DNA from: Candidatus Scatomorpha stercorigallinarum
Lineage (GTDB): Bacteria; Bacillota_A; Clostridia; Oscillospirales; Oscillospiraceae
Direction: 5' to 3'
Assembly: GCA_018713375.1 (NCBI GenBank)
Contig: DVOV01000095.1
Location: 1 to 19,033 of the forward strand
Length of the DNA stretch: 19,033 nt
The first letter of the stretch is position 1. Every line of letters starts with the position of its first letter. A model generated the notes under the pieces. The model did not search any database and was not told where the DNA came from. It saw nothing but the letters and a program-made list of their open reading frames with translations. The translations under genes were made by a program, and so were the position numbers. Of the stretch, positions 1-6,520 are shown in pieces.

Positions 1-104
1 AGTTCAAAATAGTCCGCCAGGCGCGCGAGCCCCTCCGCCGGCACGGCGCAGCCGCCCAGCACGTCCAGGAAGCCCCCGCAGGCCCTAATGAGCGCGTCCG
101 TCAT
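1..104 (-). CDS. Unidentified protein, N-terminal fragment cut by the window edge
   Basis: An ATG at 104-102 opens a frame that runs off the left edge after 34 complete codons, beginning MTDALIRACGG and continuing through FLDVLGGCAVPAEGLARLAD. A GAAAGAGG ribosome binding site lies a few bases upstream, which supports this start. The fragment has two cysteines and many hydrophobic and helix-forming residues, but no domain can be named from so little. It follows the dehydratase activator in the same direction, separated by a GC-rich hairpin, so it may be the next gene of the same operon or a new unit. It could be another corrinoid, radical or dehydratase-associated protein, but that is only guilt by association. 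Confidence 0.6.
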   Translation of the reverse strand, partial: MTDALIRACGGFLDVLGGCAVPAEGLARLADYFE

Positions 105-127
105 AGCCTCTTTCCCCCTTACAGCGC

Positions 128-154
128 AAAGGCGGGGCCGCCGGCCCCGCCTTT
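128..154 (-). terminator. GC-rich perfect hairpin after the activator gene
   Basis: The 27 bases form a nearly complete palindrome: AAAGGCGGGGCC pairs with GGCCCCGCCTTT around a tiny loop. It lies 7 bases beyond the activator stop codon. On the minus strand the stem ends in TTT and then turns GC-rich (GCGCTG), so the U-tract is short. It may be a weak intrinsic terminator or an mRNA-stabilising or attenuating stem-loop before the next gene, whose start is only about 23 bases further on. Confidence 0.55.
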
Positions 155-161
155 CATCCGT

Positions 162-968
162 TTACTGTTTTGCCTGTTCGGCTTCCCACATCTTGCGCGC
201 GCGCAGGGCGGCGCCCAGCGCGGCGGTGGACTGCGGCATGCTGACGGCGGTCACCTTCTTGCCCAGCAGCTCGGAGAAGATGTCCGTGATGGCCTCGTTG
301 TTGGCCACGCCGCCGGAGAACACAATTGGCTCGGCGTAGGTTATCTGCGCGGAGCGGCCCATGTTGATGATGCGGCGGGCGATGGAGCGGCCCGTGCCGG
401 CGGCGATGTCCTCGACGGGCACCTTCTGCGAGAGATAGGAAATGATCTCGCTCTCGGCGAAGATGGTGCACATGCTGCTGATGCTGCACGGCTCCTTGGA
501 CTTCTTCATCAGGTCGGAGAGCTGGTCCATCTCGATGCCCAGCAGGCGGTGCGTCAGCACCTCGAAGAAGCGGCCCGTGCCGGCGGCGCACTTGTCGTTC
601 ATCTCAAAGCGCTCGACGTTGCCCAGGTCGTCCAGGGAGATGACCTTGCTGTCCTGGCCGCCGATGTCGATGATCGTGCGCGTGCCGGGCAGCGCGTGCC
701 AGGTACCCACGCCGTGGGCGATGATCTCCGGGATGTTGGCGTCCGCGCGCAGGAAGGACTTGCGGCCATAGCCGGTGGAGACGATGTACTTGATGTCCCC
801 CTCGGCGACGCCCGCCTTGTCGAGGGCGATCTTGAGTATCTTCTCGCCGCTCACATTGCGGTCATACTCGGTGGGGATGTGCTCAAAGACGAGCATATTG
901 TCATTTTCATCCGTAATGACGCATTTCGCAGTCGTGGAGCCGATATCGACTCCGGCAAACAGGTTCAT
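162..968 (-). CDS. hgdC: 2-hydroxyacyl-CoA dehydratase / benzoyl-CoA reductase activator (BcrA/BadF/BzdG/HgdC family ATPase)
   Basis: This 268-residue protein has the usual length and layout of archerases, the dimeric [4Fe-4S] ATPases that use ATP hydrolysis to push one low-potential electron into 2-hydroxyacyl-CoA dehydratases or related double-cubane proteins. Visible motifs are the ASKHA phosphate loop GVDIGSTTAK (6-15), DIGGQDSKVI (101-110), NDKCAAGTGRF (124-134), whose Cys127 matches the known cluster-ligand position, CSISSMC (161-167), which supplies the second ligand, and the late nucleotide loop FSGGVANN. A GAGG ribosome binding site stands 8 bases before the ATG. It is the last gene after a dehydratase-like subunit, an unknown small protein and a zinc-ribbon protein, all with short gaps, so it probably activates the dehydratase-like proteins encoded here. 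Whether the real target is a dehydratase, a reductase or a double-cubane cluster protein is open. The symbol marks the family, not a proven substrate. Confidence 0.93.
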   Translation of the reverse strand: MNLFAGVDIGSTTAKCVITDENDNMLVFEHIPTEYDRNVSGEKILKIALDKAGVAEGDIKYIVSTGYGRKSFLRADANIPEIIAHGVGTWHALPGTRTIIDIGGQDSKVISLDDLGNVERFEMNDKCAAGTGRFFEVLTHRLLGIEMDQLSDLMKKSKEPCSISSMCTIFAESEIISYLSQKVPVEDIAAGTGRSIARRIINMGRSAQITYAEPIVFSGGVANNEAITDIFSELLGKKVTAVSMPQSTAALGAALRARKMWEAEQAKQ

Positions 969-995
969 CGTACTGACCTCTATCCTTTGTAGTTA

Positions 996-1184
996 TTATT
1001 TGCCCTCGAGCATCTGCTCGGCGGAGGCGAGCTGATCGACGACGAAGTCGTGGTCGATATATTCCACGCCGCACTGCGGGCAGCGGAAGCCGGTGGCCTC
1101 CGGCAGGGAGAGATCCTTGAAGAAGATCTGGATATCGTCTACTTCTTCAACTTCAACATTGCACTTGCTGCACATCCAAGCCAT
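996..1184 (-). CDS. Small two-CxxC zinc-ribbon / redox protein, DVU_1557-like
   Basis: This 62-residue protein carries CSKC at 5-8 and CPQC at 35-38, the spacing of a rubredoxin-like or zinc-ribbon fold, followed by a short acidic helical tail. It could bind one Zn or Fe ion and act in electron transfer or as a scaffold. An upstream GTG (1193) is in frame, but the AAGGAG site sits only one base from it and ten bases from the ATG at 1184, so the ATG (MAWMCSKC) is the better start. From memory it resembles the DVU_1557 family redox protein found with TrsS-type radical SAM loci; a match to that model would decide it. It lies between an unknown small protein and the activator, so it may deliver electrons to the activator or to the radical SAM enzymes encoded further right. 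Confidence 0.85.
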   Translation of the reverse strand: MAWMCSKCNVEVEEVDDIQIFFKDLSLPEATGFRCPQCGVEYIDHDFVVDQLASAEQMLEGK

Positions 1185-1198
1185 TTCTTCCACACTCC

Positions 1199-1465
1199 TT
1201 ATTCCTGGTTGTCCTCAGTGAGCAGGACGCGGTGGCCGTAAACGTCGAGGACCTCCACGGCGTCGCCGTCGATGCGGTACTCGGCATAGGCCGTAAAGTT
1301 GCCGATGCGCTTTTTGGCAAGGCAGCGGTCCCCATCGACGAGCTTGCCGCCCTCGCCCTCGGCATAGACGAGGATCTCGCGGACATCGTCAAGGTTCACT
1401 CCCCGTTCTTCCATGACATCGGCGACGCCTTCAGCCGGGCGGATCTCTACCGTAGTCATATCCAT
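1199..1465 (-). CDS. Unknown small protein, 88 residues
   Basis: I do not recognise this family. The protein begins MDMTTVEIRPAEGVADVMEE, a probable alpha-helical segment, then LDDVREILVYAEGEGGKLVD, and ends in a region (about 48-82) that looks like consecutive beta strands (KKRIGNFTAYAEYRI, then AVEVLDVYGHRVLL). It has a single cysteine (CLAKKR), no signal peptide and no membrane segment. The start is supported by GAGGAG upstream, although the spacing is slightly long; a second ATG two codons later is possible. It is 14 bases before the zinc-ribbon protein and 42 bases after the dehydratase-like subunit, clearly in the same transcript. A small binding partner or chaperone of one of its redox neighbours is plausible, but nothing in the sequence fixes a role. 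Confidence 0.8.
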   Translation of the reverse strand: MDMTTVEIRPAEGVADVMEERGVNLDDVREILVYAEGEGGKLVDGDRCLAKKRIGNFTAYAEYRIDGDAVEVLDVYGHRVLLTEDNQE

Positions 1466-1507
1466 TGTGCCTGTCTCCTCCTTGAATGCTTCTTTATATC
1501 GTCCGCG

Positions 1508-2659
1508 TCAGCGCCTTTTCAGGCTGCTGACGAAGCGCTCGATCTTGTCCTTCGCCCGGGCCAGTTCCTCCGGCGAGCGGGTGTAGCTGGTCTCCAGCTG
1601 CAGTATGGGGATGTCCCGCTCGGCCAGCGACCGGGCCAGCGCGCCGTACTCCATGTCGTACACCTCGTCGTAGGCCAGCTGGTACCACACCACGCCGTCC
1701 AGCTCGTACTCCTCCACAAGCTGCAGCGCGCGGCGGAAGCGCTCCTCCCACGAGGGGATGAAATTGCCCGTCGGCAGCGTGTCCAGGTAGCGGTTGCGGG
1801 CGAAATTCTCCAGCAGGTCGCCGGAAAGCTCCACGTCCCTCTCGCTGACGCGCACGCCGTCGTCGATGATATCCGCCGACACCACGGCCCCGCTCTCGTC
1901 CAGCGCCCGCACCAGGTCATAGTCCCCGCTGACCACGGCGTGCCCCATGAGCAGCAGCCGCGGCGCGCCCTCGCCGTAAACGCCGGAAGCGCCGTCCAGC
2001 GCCTTGCTCAGCGCGGTGAGCTCCCCGGCGGCCTGGCGGTCGCCCAGCACGAAGCTCAGGTGCTGCAGCCGCATGTAGTTTTCAAAGCTGATGGGCGGGT
2101 CGCGCCGCTTGCGCAGCTCGTTGATGTGCCGGAAGGCGGCGCCGATGCGGTTGGAGTCGGCAAAATTGCGCCGCGCCTCCTCCATGTCCGGCCCGCGGCC
2201 GGTGATTCGGGCCACGCGCTCGAGCATGGCCTGAAGCGAACGCAGGTAATAGCCGAAGGCGATGTCCTTCTGCCTGTCCGGCGGCACGCCCACCTTGCAG
2301 ACGTTGATGCCCCAGAACTCCAGCAGCTCGCTCAGCCGGCCCATGTGTATGTCCGTCACCGAGGTGACGACGATGTCGGCCCTGGGCGTGATCTTGTCCA
2401 CGCCGAGCTTGATGCCGCCGGCCACGGCGCGCGCCAGCGGGTTCATATAGCTGAGCATGTCGTCCTGCGCGGCGTCCGCCGGGGGCAGTTCCCCGCTGCC
2501 CAGCAGGGGGAACACATTGGCTCCCGCGGCGCAGATGAGCTCCGAAGGGATGAACCGGCCGCCATATACGACCAGCGGCGTGCCGGACGCGCGCTCTTCC
2601 ATCAGCTCGCGGGTCCTCTGCGCCGCCTGGCGCGACAGCGAATCCATTATTTCAAGCAT
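1508..2659 (-). CDS. 2-hydroxyacyl-CoA dehydratase-like subunit (HgdB/BcrB/double-cubane family), cysteine-poor
   Basis: The 383-residue length and overall pattern fit the smaller subunit of the 2-hydroxyacyl-CoA dehydratase family: an N-terminal helix, then VVYGGRFIPSELICAAGA (30-47), ADIVVTSVTDIHMGRLSELL (94-113), and a second Rossmann-like half with RLLLMGHAVV, GVVWYQLAYDEVYD and IPILQLETSYT. Known family members carry a [4Fe-4S] or double-cubane cluster on conserved cysteines, one of them in a TCD-type motif. Here that position reads VTD, the later Cys-containing segment reads YQLAYDE, and only Cys43 and Cys121 remain in the whole protein. It may therefore bind an unusual cluster, or none, and act as a structural or substrate-binding partner of the larger subunit. 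It is the first gene behind a strong promoter and is followed by two small genes and the activator. The GAGGGGGG site supports the ATG at 2659. Confidence 0.85.
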   Translation of the reverse strand: MLEIMDSLSRQAAQRTRELMEERASGTPLVVYGGRFIPSELICAAGANVFPLLGSGELPPADAAQDDMLSYMNPLARAVAGGIKLGVDKITPRADIVVTSVTDIHMGRLSELLEFWGINVCKVGVPPDRQKDIAFGYYLRSLQAMLERVARITGRGPDMEEARRNFADSNRIGAAFRHINELRKRRDPPISFENYMRLQHLSFVLGDRQAAGELTALSKALDGASGVYGEGAPRLLLMGHAVVSGDYDLVRALDESGAVVSADIIDDGVRVSERDVELSGDLLENFARNRYLDTLPTGNFIPSWEERFRRALQLVEEYELDGVVWYQLAYDEVYDMEYGALARSLAERDIPILQLETSYTRSPEELARAKDKIERFVSSLKRR

Positions 2660-2717
2660 GGCGCACCCCCCTCAGCCGGCCGGTCAACGGCGGAAAGCAA
2701 TTTAAATATACGCTGTA

Positions 2718-2768
2718 AATATTGACATACATTATAATATCCCATTGTGATTTTCCTGTCAACATATT
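2718..2768. promoter_or_regulatory. Inverted half-sites flanking the dehydratase promoter
   Basis: AATATTGACA at 2718-2727 faces TGTCAACATATT at 2757-2768, an inverted pair (one arm with a two-base insertion) that encloses the -10 box and includes the -35 box. An operator for the adjacent TetR protein, whose gene ends 14 bases away, is a reasonable inference. The arms are AT-rich and could be partly coincidental, because one arm necessarily contains the -35 hexamer. Confidence 0.35.
2734..2762 (-). promoter_or_regulatory. Sigma-70-type promoter for the dehydratase-like/activator operon
   Basis: On the minus strand a perfect TTGACA (2762-2757) is followed after exactly 17 bases by TATTAT (2739-2734). 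Transcription would start near 2727, leaving a leader of roughly 70 bases before the ATG at 2659. The region is strikingly AT-rich against the high-GC genes around it. An overlapping TATAAT lies at 20-base spacing and is less likely to be the -10 box. Confidence 0.8.
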
Positions 2769-2782
2769 ATTTTCTGCACTGC

Positions 2783-3358
2783 CTACTCATCCATACAGCG
2801 TTCAAGGAAAAAATCGACATACGAGCAGAATTCCTTCTCGCCGATCTCGGTGATATGGGCGGCGTTCTGGTATGACATGGAAATAATGATGCTTTCAAAA
2901 AGCGTGTAGGCGGGGTCGCCGCGCTGCCAGCCGCTCTGCGCCCCGCGCGCCCGGCGGATGAACTTGCCCAGGAAGGTATAGAACGGCCGCACCTCGGCGT
3001 CCTCGTGGAACAGCCGCCGCCCCTCGTAGAACATGAAGCCGAAAAGGCTCCTGTTGTCCTGGGCGAAGCGGAATATCTCCAGCGCCATCGTGCGGCAGAA
3101 GTCGCGTTTGCCGACGGGCGCGGGCAGGGTGCTGAGCGCGCGGTAGATACAGCCGTACATGCGGTCGAAGCCGACTATCAGCACTCGCTTTTTGATGTCG
3201 TTGAGGTTCTTGACATAGTTGTAGATAGTCATCGAGGAGACGTTCAGCTCCTTGGCGATGCGCCTGGCGGAAACGGCCCCAATGCCCTCCTGGTCGACTA
3301 TGTCTACGGCCACCCGTATTATCTCTTCCTTGCCGCAAAGCGAGCGTTCCCTCGACAT
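2783..3358 (-). CDS. TetR/AcrR family transcriptional regulator
   Basis: This 191-residue protein has the size of a TetR repressor. Its N-terminal 60 residues form the DNA-binding domain: EEIIRVAVDIVDQEGIGAVS as the first helices, then the helix-turn-helix ARRIAKELNVSSMTIYNYVK (31-50). The C-terminal part (about 60-191) is helical and diverged, as expected for a ligand pocket, with several aromatic residues (FGFMFYEGRRLFHE). The start is supported by a GGGGAGAGG site. It is the last gene of the middle block, 31 bases after the large dehydratase-like subunit, and its end lies just beside the promoter of the left-hand block. It probably controls that promoter, the middle operon's own promoter, or both. 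The ligand may be a CoA thioester or the transported compound; the sequence does not say. Confidence 0.92.
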   Translation of the reverse strand: MSRERSLCGKEEIIRVAVDIVDQEGIGAVSARRIAKELNVSSMTIYNYVKNLNDIKKRVLIVGFDRMYGCIYRALSTLPAPVGKRDFCRTMALEIFRFAQDNRSLFGFMFYEGRRLFHEDAEVRPFYTFLGKFIRRARGAQSGWQRGDPAYTLFESIIISMSYQNAAHITEIGEKEFCSYVDFFLERCMDE

Positions 3359-3389
3359 TTGCCTCTCCCCTCAAAAGCCGCAGCGCCGC

Positions 3390-4808
3390 TCATCCGGCGG
3401 AGATGCCGGATATCTTCAGGCAGCTGCATATGCTCCTTATCGTGCTCATACGGTCCATGGAGAACCTTGCGCCGTTCCAGAAATCCCCCTCAAGGTAAAA
3501 ATGCGGTATGCCCGTGCGCTCCTCGGCCTCGCGGATCATGGTCTTTTCCAGCGCGCCGATCCAGCGGTCGAAAGCGAAGAAGCCATAGAGGGCCCCGTCC
3601 ACGGGGTATTTCGTGAGCTGCTCGCAGGTCATGCGCACCTCGTCGAGCATGTTCACGTTGTTCGGCGCTTCCAGGCACATGCTGGCCGCGGAGAGATAGG
3701 CGTCCCGTCCCGGGCGCACGCACTTGACGAGCTGCCCGGCGCTGGGGAACATGCGCCCCAGCGTGAGGTTGACGCCGTTGTCGCGGAAGGCCTTCTCTAT
3801 CCAGGGCACGTTCAGCGGGCTGAAGTGGCAGGCCAGCTTGGGCGCGCCCTTGGGCAGCACGCCCTTCCCCTCGGCGATGCGCCGCTCGACATCGCGTATG
3901 GCGGTGTCCAGCGCGTCGTTGAGATAGCCGTGCCCGGTGTCGAAGCAGCACTCAAGGCAGATGGTGAAGAGCGCCAGGTCGTTGCCCATCATCGGCATCG
4001 GGTCGGCGTTCATCACCAGGTCGGTGAGCTTTTCCAGGCGGGACATATAGTCGAGCTGCTCCTGCAGCGCCCGGCGCAGGTCGGCGTCCGTCACGTCCAC
4101 GCCCGTGCGCTGCGAGGCCTGCCTCTGCGAGCAGCGCATCTCCTCAGCCATATAGGCCACGCGCTCGTCGTCCTCGCTCTCGTCCATGCCGAGCGGGGCG
4201 TCGTGAGGGATGATGGTGAGGACGTTGTCCCACTCCCTCCCCTCCAGGCGGGCGAGCATCTCGTCGGTCTTGGGCGCTTCGTCGCACTGCAAGCCCCAGT
4301 TCCAGATGACCGTCGGGGCGGGGAACATCTTTTTGAGCTCCGAGTCCGCGCGCAGGCAGTTGAGCGCGCAGTGCTGGCAGGCCGGGTCCATGCCGGAGCC
4401 CGTCGTCTGCATGTCCAGCTCGCGCCCGAAAAAGGCCGTCCACACCGTGGCCACGATGAAATAGGGGTAGAACACATGCACCCGGCCCTTCCCCGCCACG
4501 CGGTTGGCGTCCACGCAGACGGCGGAGGACGGCATCGTGGCGTAGATGACGGCGTCGCCGGCCGCCAGGTAGTCGGCCGTGCGCGCCAGGGCGGCCGCCT
4601 CGCGGATGACGGCGGCGATGCACTTGCGCGTCCCCTCCAGGGACATGTCCCAGTACTGCGGCAGCCACTCGTCCACCGCGAAGTCCACGTCGGCGTCCGA
4701 AAGGCGCAGGAACTCCGCGGCGTTCATCCACTCCGGGAGGAACGCCTCCAGCTCCGCGCCCTGCCAGCCGAGCAGCTCCAGGAACCTTCTGTGCGCAGTT
4801 TCAGCCAT
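3390..4808 (-). CDS. Large 2-hydroxyacyl-CoA dehydratase-like subunit
   Basis: This 472-residue protein is related to the dehydratase family but longer and more diverged than HgdA/HgdB. Features seen: AVCVDANRV (96-104), a Cys-rich turn DPACQHCALNC (141-151), WNWGLQCDEAPKTDEML (170-184), which matches the family's CD...K..E.L cluster motif through Cys175, LECCFDTGHG (285-294), CHFSPLN (327-333) and, near the end, VDGALYGFFAFDRW and IPHFYLEGDFWNG. The later ligand-type Cys expected in the VDG segment is absent. An AAGGAGG site six bases before the ATG at 4808 decides the start; it overlaps the preceding PadR gene by eight bases. It probably forms a heterodimer with the cysteine-poor 383-residue protein further left and is energised by the activator. 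The reaction could be dehydration, reduction of a CoA thioester, or another low-potential reduction. Confidence 0.8.
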   Translation of the reverse strand: MAETAHRRFLELLGWQGAELEAFLPEWMNAAEFLRLSDADVDFAVDEWLPQYWDMSLEGTRKCIAAVIREAAALARTADYLAAGDAVIYATMPSSAVCVDANRVAGKGRVHVFYPYFIVATVWTAFFGRELDMQTTGSGMDPACQHCALNCLRADSELKKMFPAPTVIWNWGLQCDEAPKTDEMLARLEGREWDNVLTIIPHDAPLGMDESEDDERVAYMAEEMRCSQRQASQRTGVDVTDADLRRALQEQLDYMSRLEKLTDLVMNADPMPMMGNDLALFTICLECCFDTGHGYLNDALDTAIRDVERRIAEGKGVLPKGAPKLACHFSPLNVPWIEKAFRDNGVNLTLGRMFPSAGQLVKCVRPGRDAYLSAASMCLEAPNNVNMLDEVRMTCEQLTKYPVDGALYGFFAFDRWIGALEKTMIREAEERTGIPHFYLEGDFWNGARFSMDRMSTIRSICSCLKISGISAG

Positions 4809-5187
4809 TGCCCGCCTCCTTATCCATTCCACAGGCCTCGCAGGCCCTGTCCACGGCGGCCGAGATGCGGCGCACGTCGCGCAGGTAAGCGCGCAGGGTG
4901 CGCTGCCAGTTTTGCAGGCAGCGGGCGCCGGCGGGCGTGATGGAAAACACGCGCCGCGGCCGCCCGTCGCGCTCCGCGTGCCAGTCCGAGCTGAGCTTGC
5001 CCGCGGATTCCAGCTTTTTCAGCGCGCGGTAAAAGCCCGTAACGTCCGCCCCGTCGGCCAGGTGCCGGCGTTCCAGCTCGCGCAGCAGCTCCAGGCCGTA
5101 TGCCGGCCCCTCGCTGAGCACGGCCAGTATGGCCGGCTGCAAAAGTTTGTCCAGATAGTCCCCCTTGCAGGGGCATTTTTCAGCCAT
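4801..5187 (-). CDS. PadR-like winged-helix regulator
   Basis: This is a 128-residue protein with a PadR-type winged helix-turn-helix at about 12-90: LLQPAILAVLSEGPAYGLEL, the recognition helix region VTGFYRALKKLESAGKL, and the wing DGRPRRVFSITPAGARCL. A short helix (about 95-120) follows and would serve dimerisation. Extra cysteines occur at the N-terminus (CPCKG, 5-8) and the C-terminus (CEACG), hinting at metal or redox sensing, though this is inference. The AGGAGG site before the ATG at 5187 is strong. The gene overlaps both neighbours by eight bases (ATGGCTGA each time), so it is translated with the DUF5714 and dehydratase-like genes and probably regulates their operon. Confidence 0.88.
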   Translation of the reverse strand: MAEKCPCKGDYLDKLLQPAILAVLSEGPAYGLELLRELERRHLADGADVTGFYRALKKLESAGKLSSDWHAERDGRPRRVFSITPAGARCLQNWQRTLRAYLRDVRRISAAVDRACEACGMDKEAGNG

Positions 5188-5770
5188 GGCGCACCTCCTG
5201 AGAGCGCTTTGCCGGGAAAAACACGCAGTCCCGGCCCAGGCATTCACTGTTCCGCGCGTAAAACGGGCACTCCAGACCCCCGCGCGCGGCGACGGGCACG
5301 CCCAGCGTATCGCGCAGCCACGCGGACGCCGCCGCCAGCACGGCGAAGGTCGTGCGCTTGCAGCAGCGCGGCCCGCGCGTGCAGCTCGCGGCGATGGCCG
5401 ATTGCGTGCGCCCCGTGAGCTCGTTCACCTGCTGCCAGCTCGCGCCGGATAAGTGGCCGGCGCCGAGCATCTCGCTGGCGCAGGCGCCGGCGGCCATGGA
5501 ATCGCCGCAGACGCCGTAATACCCGCAGACGGCGGGCGGTATCTTCGCGCAGCGGGCCAGCAGCCGCTCCAGATGCGCGGCCTTGTCCTCGCCGAGCGCG
5601 TTGCACCAGGCCGCGCAGAGGCAGGCGGCCGTCAGGTAGTGGTGCTCGGGCCCGTGCGTGCGCACCACGCCGGCATCCATCATCGCGATGGCGAGGGCAA
5701 CGGCGTCCGTGCCCTCATGGGATACGCAGCGGCGGCGTATCTCCTCATGTGCGGCGGCGACGGAGAACAT
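5180..5770 (-). CDS. DUF5714-type Cys-rich protein, short form without zinc ribbon
   Basis: This 196-residue protein is clearly related to the next gene upstream: it shares HGPEHH (39-44), VCGYYGVCGD (81-90), GPRCCKRT (133-140) and a C-terminal cysteine group CPFYARNSECLGRDC (168-182). The conserved Cys and His residues suggest a metal site or Fe-S cluster; the family has no experimentally assigned role that I know of. Unlike its partner it lacks the N-terminal zinc-ribbon segment. The start at 5770 is favoured by a GGAGGG site and a one-base stop/start overlap (TGATG) with its paralog; a longer reading to 5842 would lie inside that gene. The pair may form a heterodimer. Assignment to DUF5714 is from remembered motifs and could be tested with the family model. 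Confidence 0.8.
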   Translation of the reverse strand: MFSVAAAHEEIRRRCVSHEGTDAVALAIAMMDAGVVRTHGPEHHYLTAACLCAAWCNALGEDKAAHLERLLARCAKIPPAVCGYYGVCGDSMAAGACASEMLGAGHLSGASWQQVNELTGRTQSAIAASCTRGPRCCKRTTFAVLAAASAWLRDTLGVPVAARGGLECPFYARNSECLGRDCVFFPAKRSQEVRHG

Positions 5771-6504
5771 CACCCGCCCTCCGCCGGGAAGAAGGGGCAG
5801 CGCCCGCCCAGGCACTCGCGGTTCTGCGGGTAATACTCGCACCTGGGCTGGCTCACGGGCATGTCCACGCCGAAGCGCTCGCGCGTATACCTAGCGGCCT
5901 CGGCGATGGCGATGCGCCCTGTGCGCTTGCAGCAGCGGGGGCCGCCGACCTTCGTCATGGCCTCCAGCGCGCGGGCCGTCATCACCTGCGGGTCGCTCCA
6001 CACGTCCCCGGTGAGGGGGGTGGCGTCCGTGAGGATGCTGACATAGATGCCAGCGCCCGCCGCCGCGCCGCAGACGCCGAGGAAACCGCAGGCCCCGCCG
6101 GGGACCTTCTTGCCGCGGGTCCAGGCCTCGCGTATGCACTCGCCCGGCTCGTCCAGCGCCCCGCCGCAGTTGCGGTAGGCCGCCAGCAGGACGCAGGGGA
6201 CGATGGCGTGGTGCTCGGGGCCGTGCATGTGCACGCCCGGCAGGGCGCAGGTCTCCAGGAAGAGCTTCACCGGGTCGCGCTCCGCGCTCTGCTCCAGGTG
6301 GGCGATGACGGCCGCCCCGCCGCCGGCGTGGCAGTCGTCGCAGACGAAGTGCCCGTCCTCACAGACGGCGTCCGAGGGCAGCACGCGGTGGCAGATGGCG
6401 CACTCGCGCATCACGGTCTCCGTGGAATATATGAGCGGCTTGCCGCAGATGACGCAGTTGTTTGCGTGGCCGTCGCAGCAGCAGCAATTTTCAAAACTGT
6501 TCAT
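5770..6504 (-). CDS. DUF5714-type Cys-rich protein with N-terminal zinc-ribbon domain
   Basis: This 244-residue protein has two parts. Residues 7-60 are packed with cysteines (CCCC at 7-10, CVIC 17-20, CAIC 35-38, CEDGHFVCDDC 48-58), typical of paired zinc ribbons. Residues 80-240 form the DUF5714 core, with HGPEHH (94-99), GACGFLGVCGA (137-147), RCCKRT (190-195) and CEYYPQNRECLGGRCPF (222-238). A function is not established; the conserved Cys/His set suggests metal or Fe-S binding. An AAGGAGC site six bases before the ATG supports the start. It follows the ABC permease by 16 bases and overlaps its shorter paralog by one base. Its place between an importer and dehydratase-like genes suggests a role in the metabolism of the imported compound or in cofactor handling. 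Confidence 0.83.
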   Translation of the reverse strand: MNSFENCCCCDGHANNCVICGKPLIYSTETVMRECAICHRVLPSDAVCEDGHFVCDDCHAGGGAAVIAHLEQSAERDPVKLFLETCALPGVHMHGPEHHAIVPCVLLAAYRNCGGALDEPGECIREAWTRGKKVPGGACGFLGVCGAAAGAGIYVSILTDATPLTGDVWSDPQVMTARALEAMTKVGGPRCCKRTGRIAIAEAARYTRERFGVDMPVSQPRCEYYPQNRECLGGRCPFFPAEGG

Positions 6505-6520
6505 GGAAGCTCCTTTGCGC

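Noticed and set aside
1232..4940. Two long plus-strand frames (497 and 562 codons) opposite the dehydratase-like, TetR and PadR genes
   Set aside because: Arg/His/Ala/Val-rich antisense shadows with no recognisable fold or ribosome binding site; the opposite strand carries recognisable genes.
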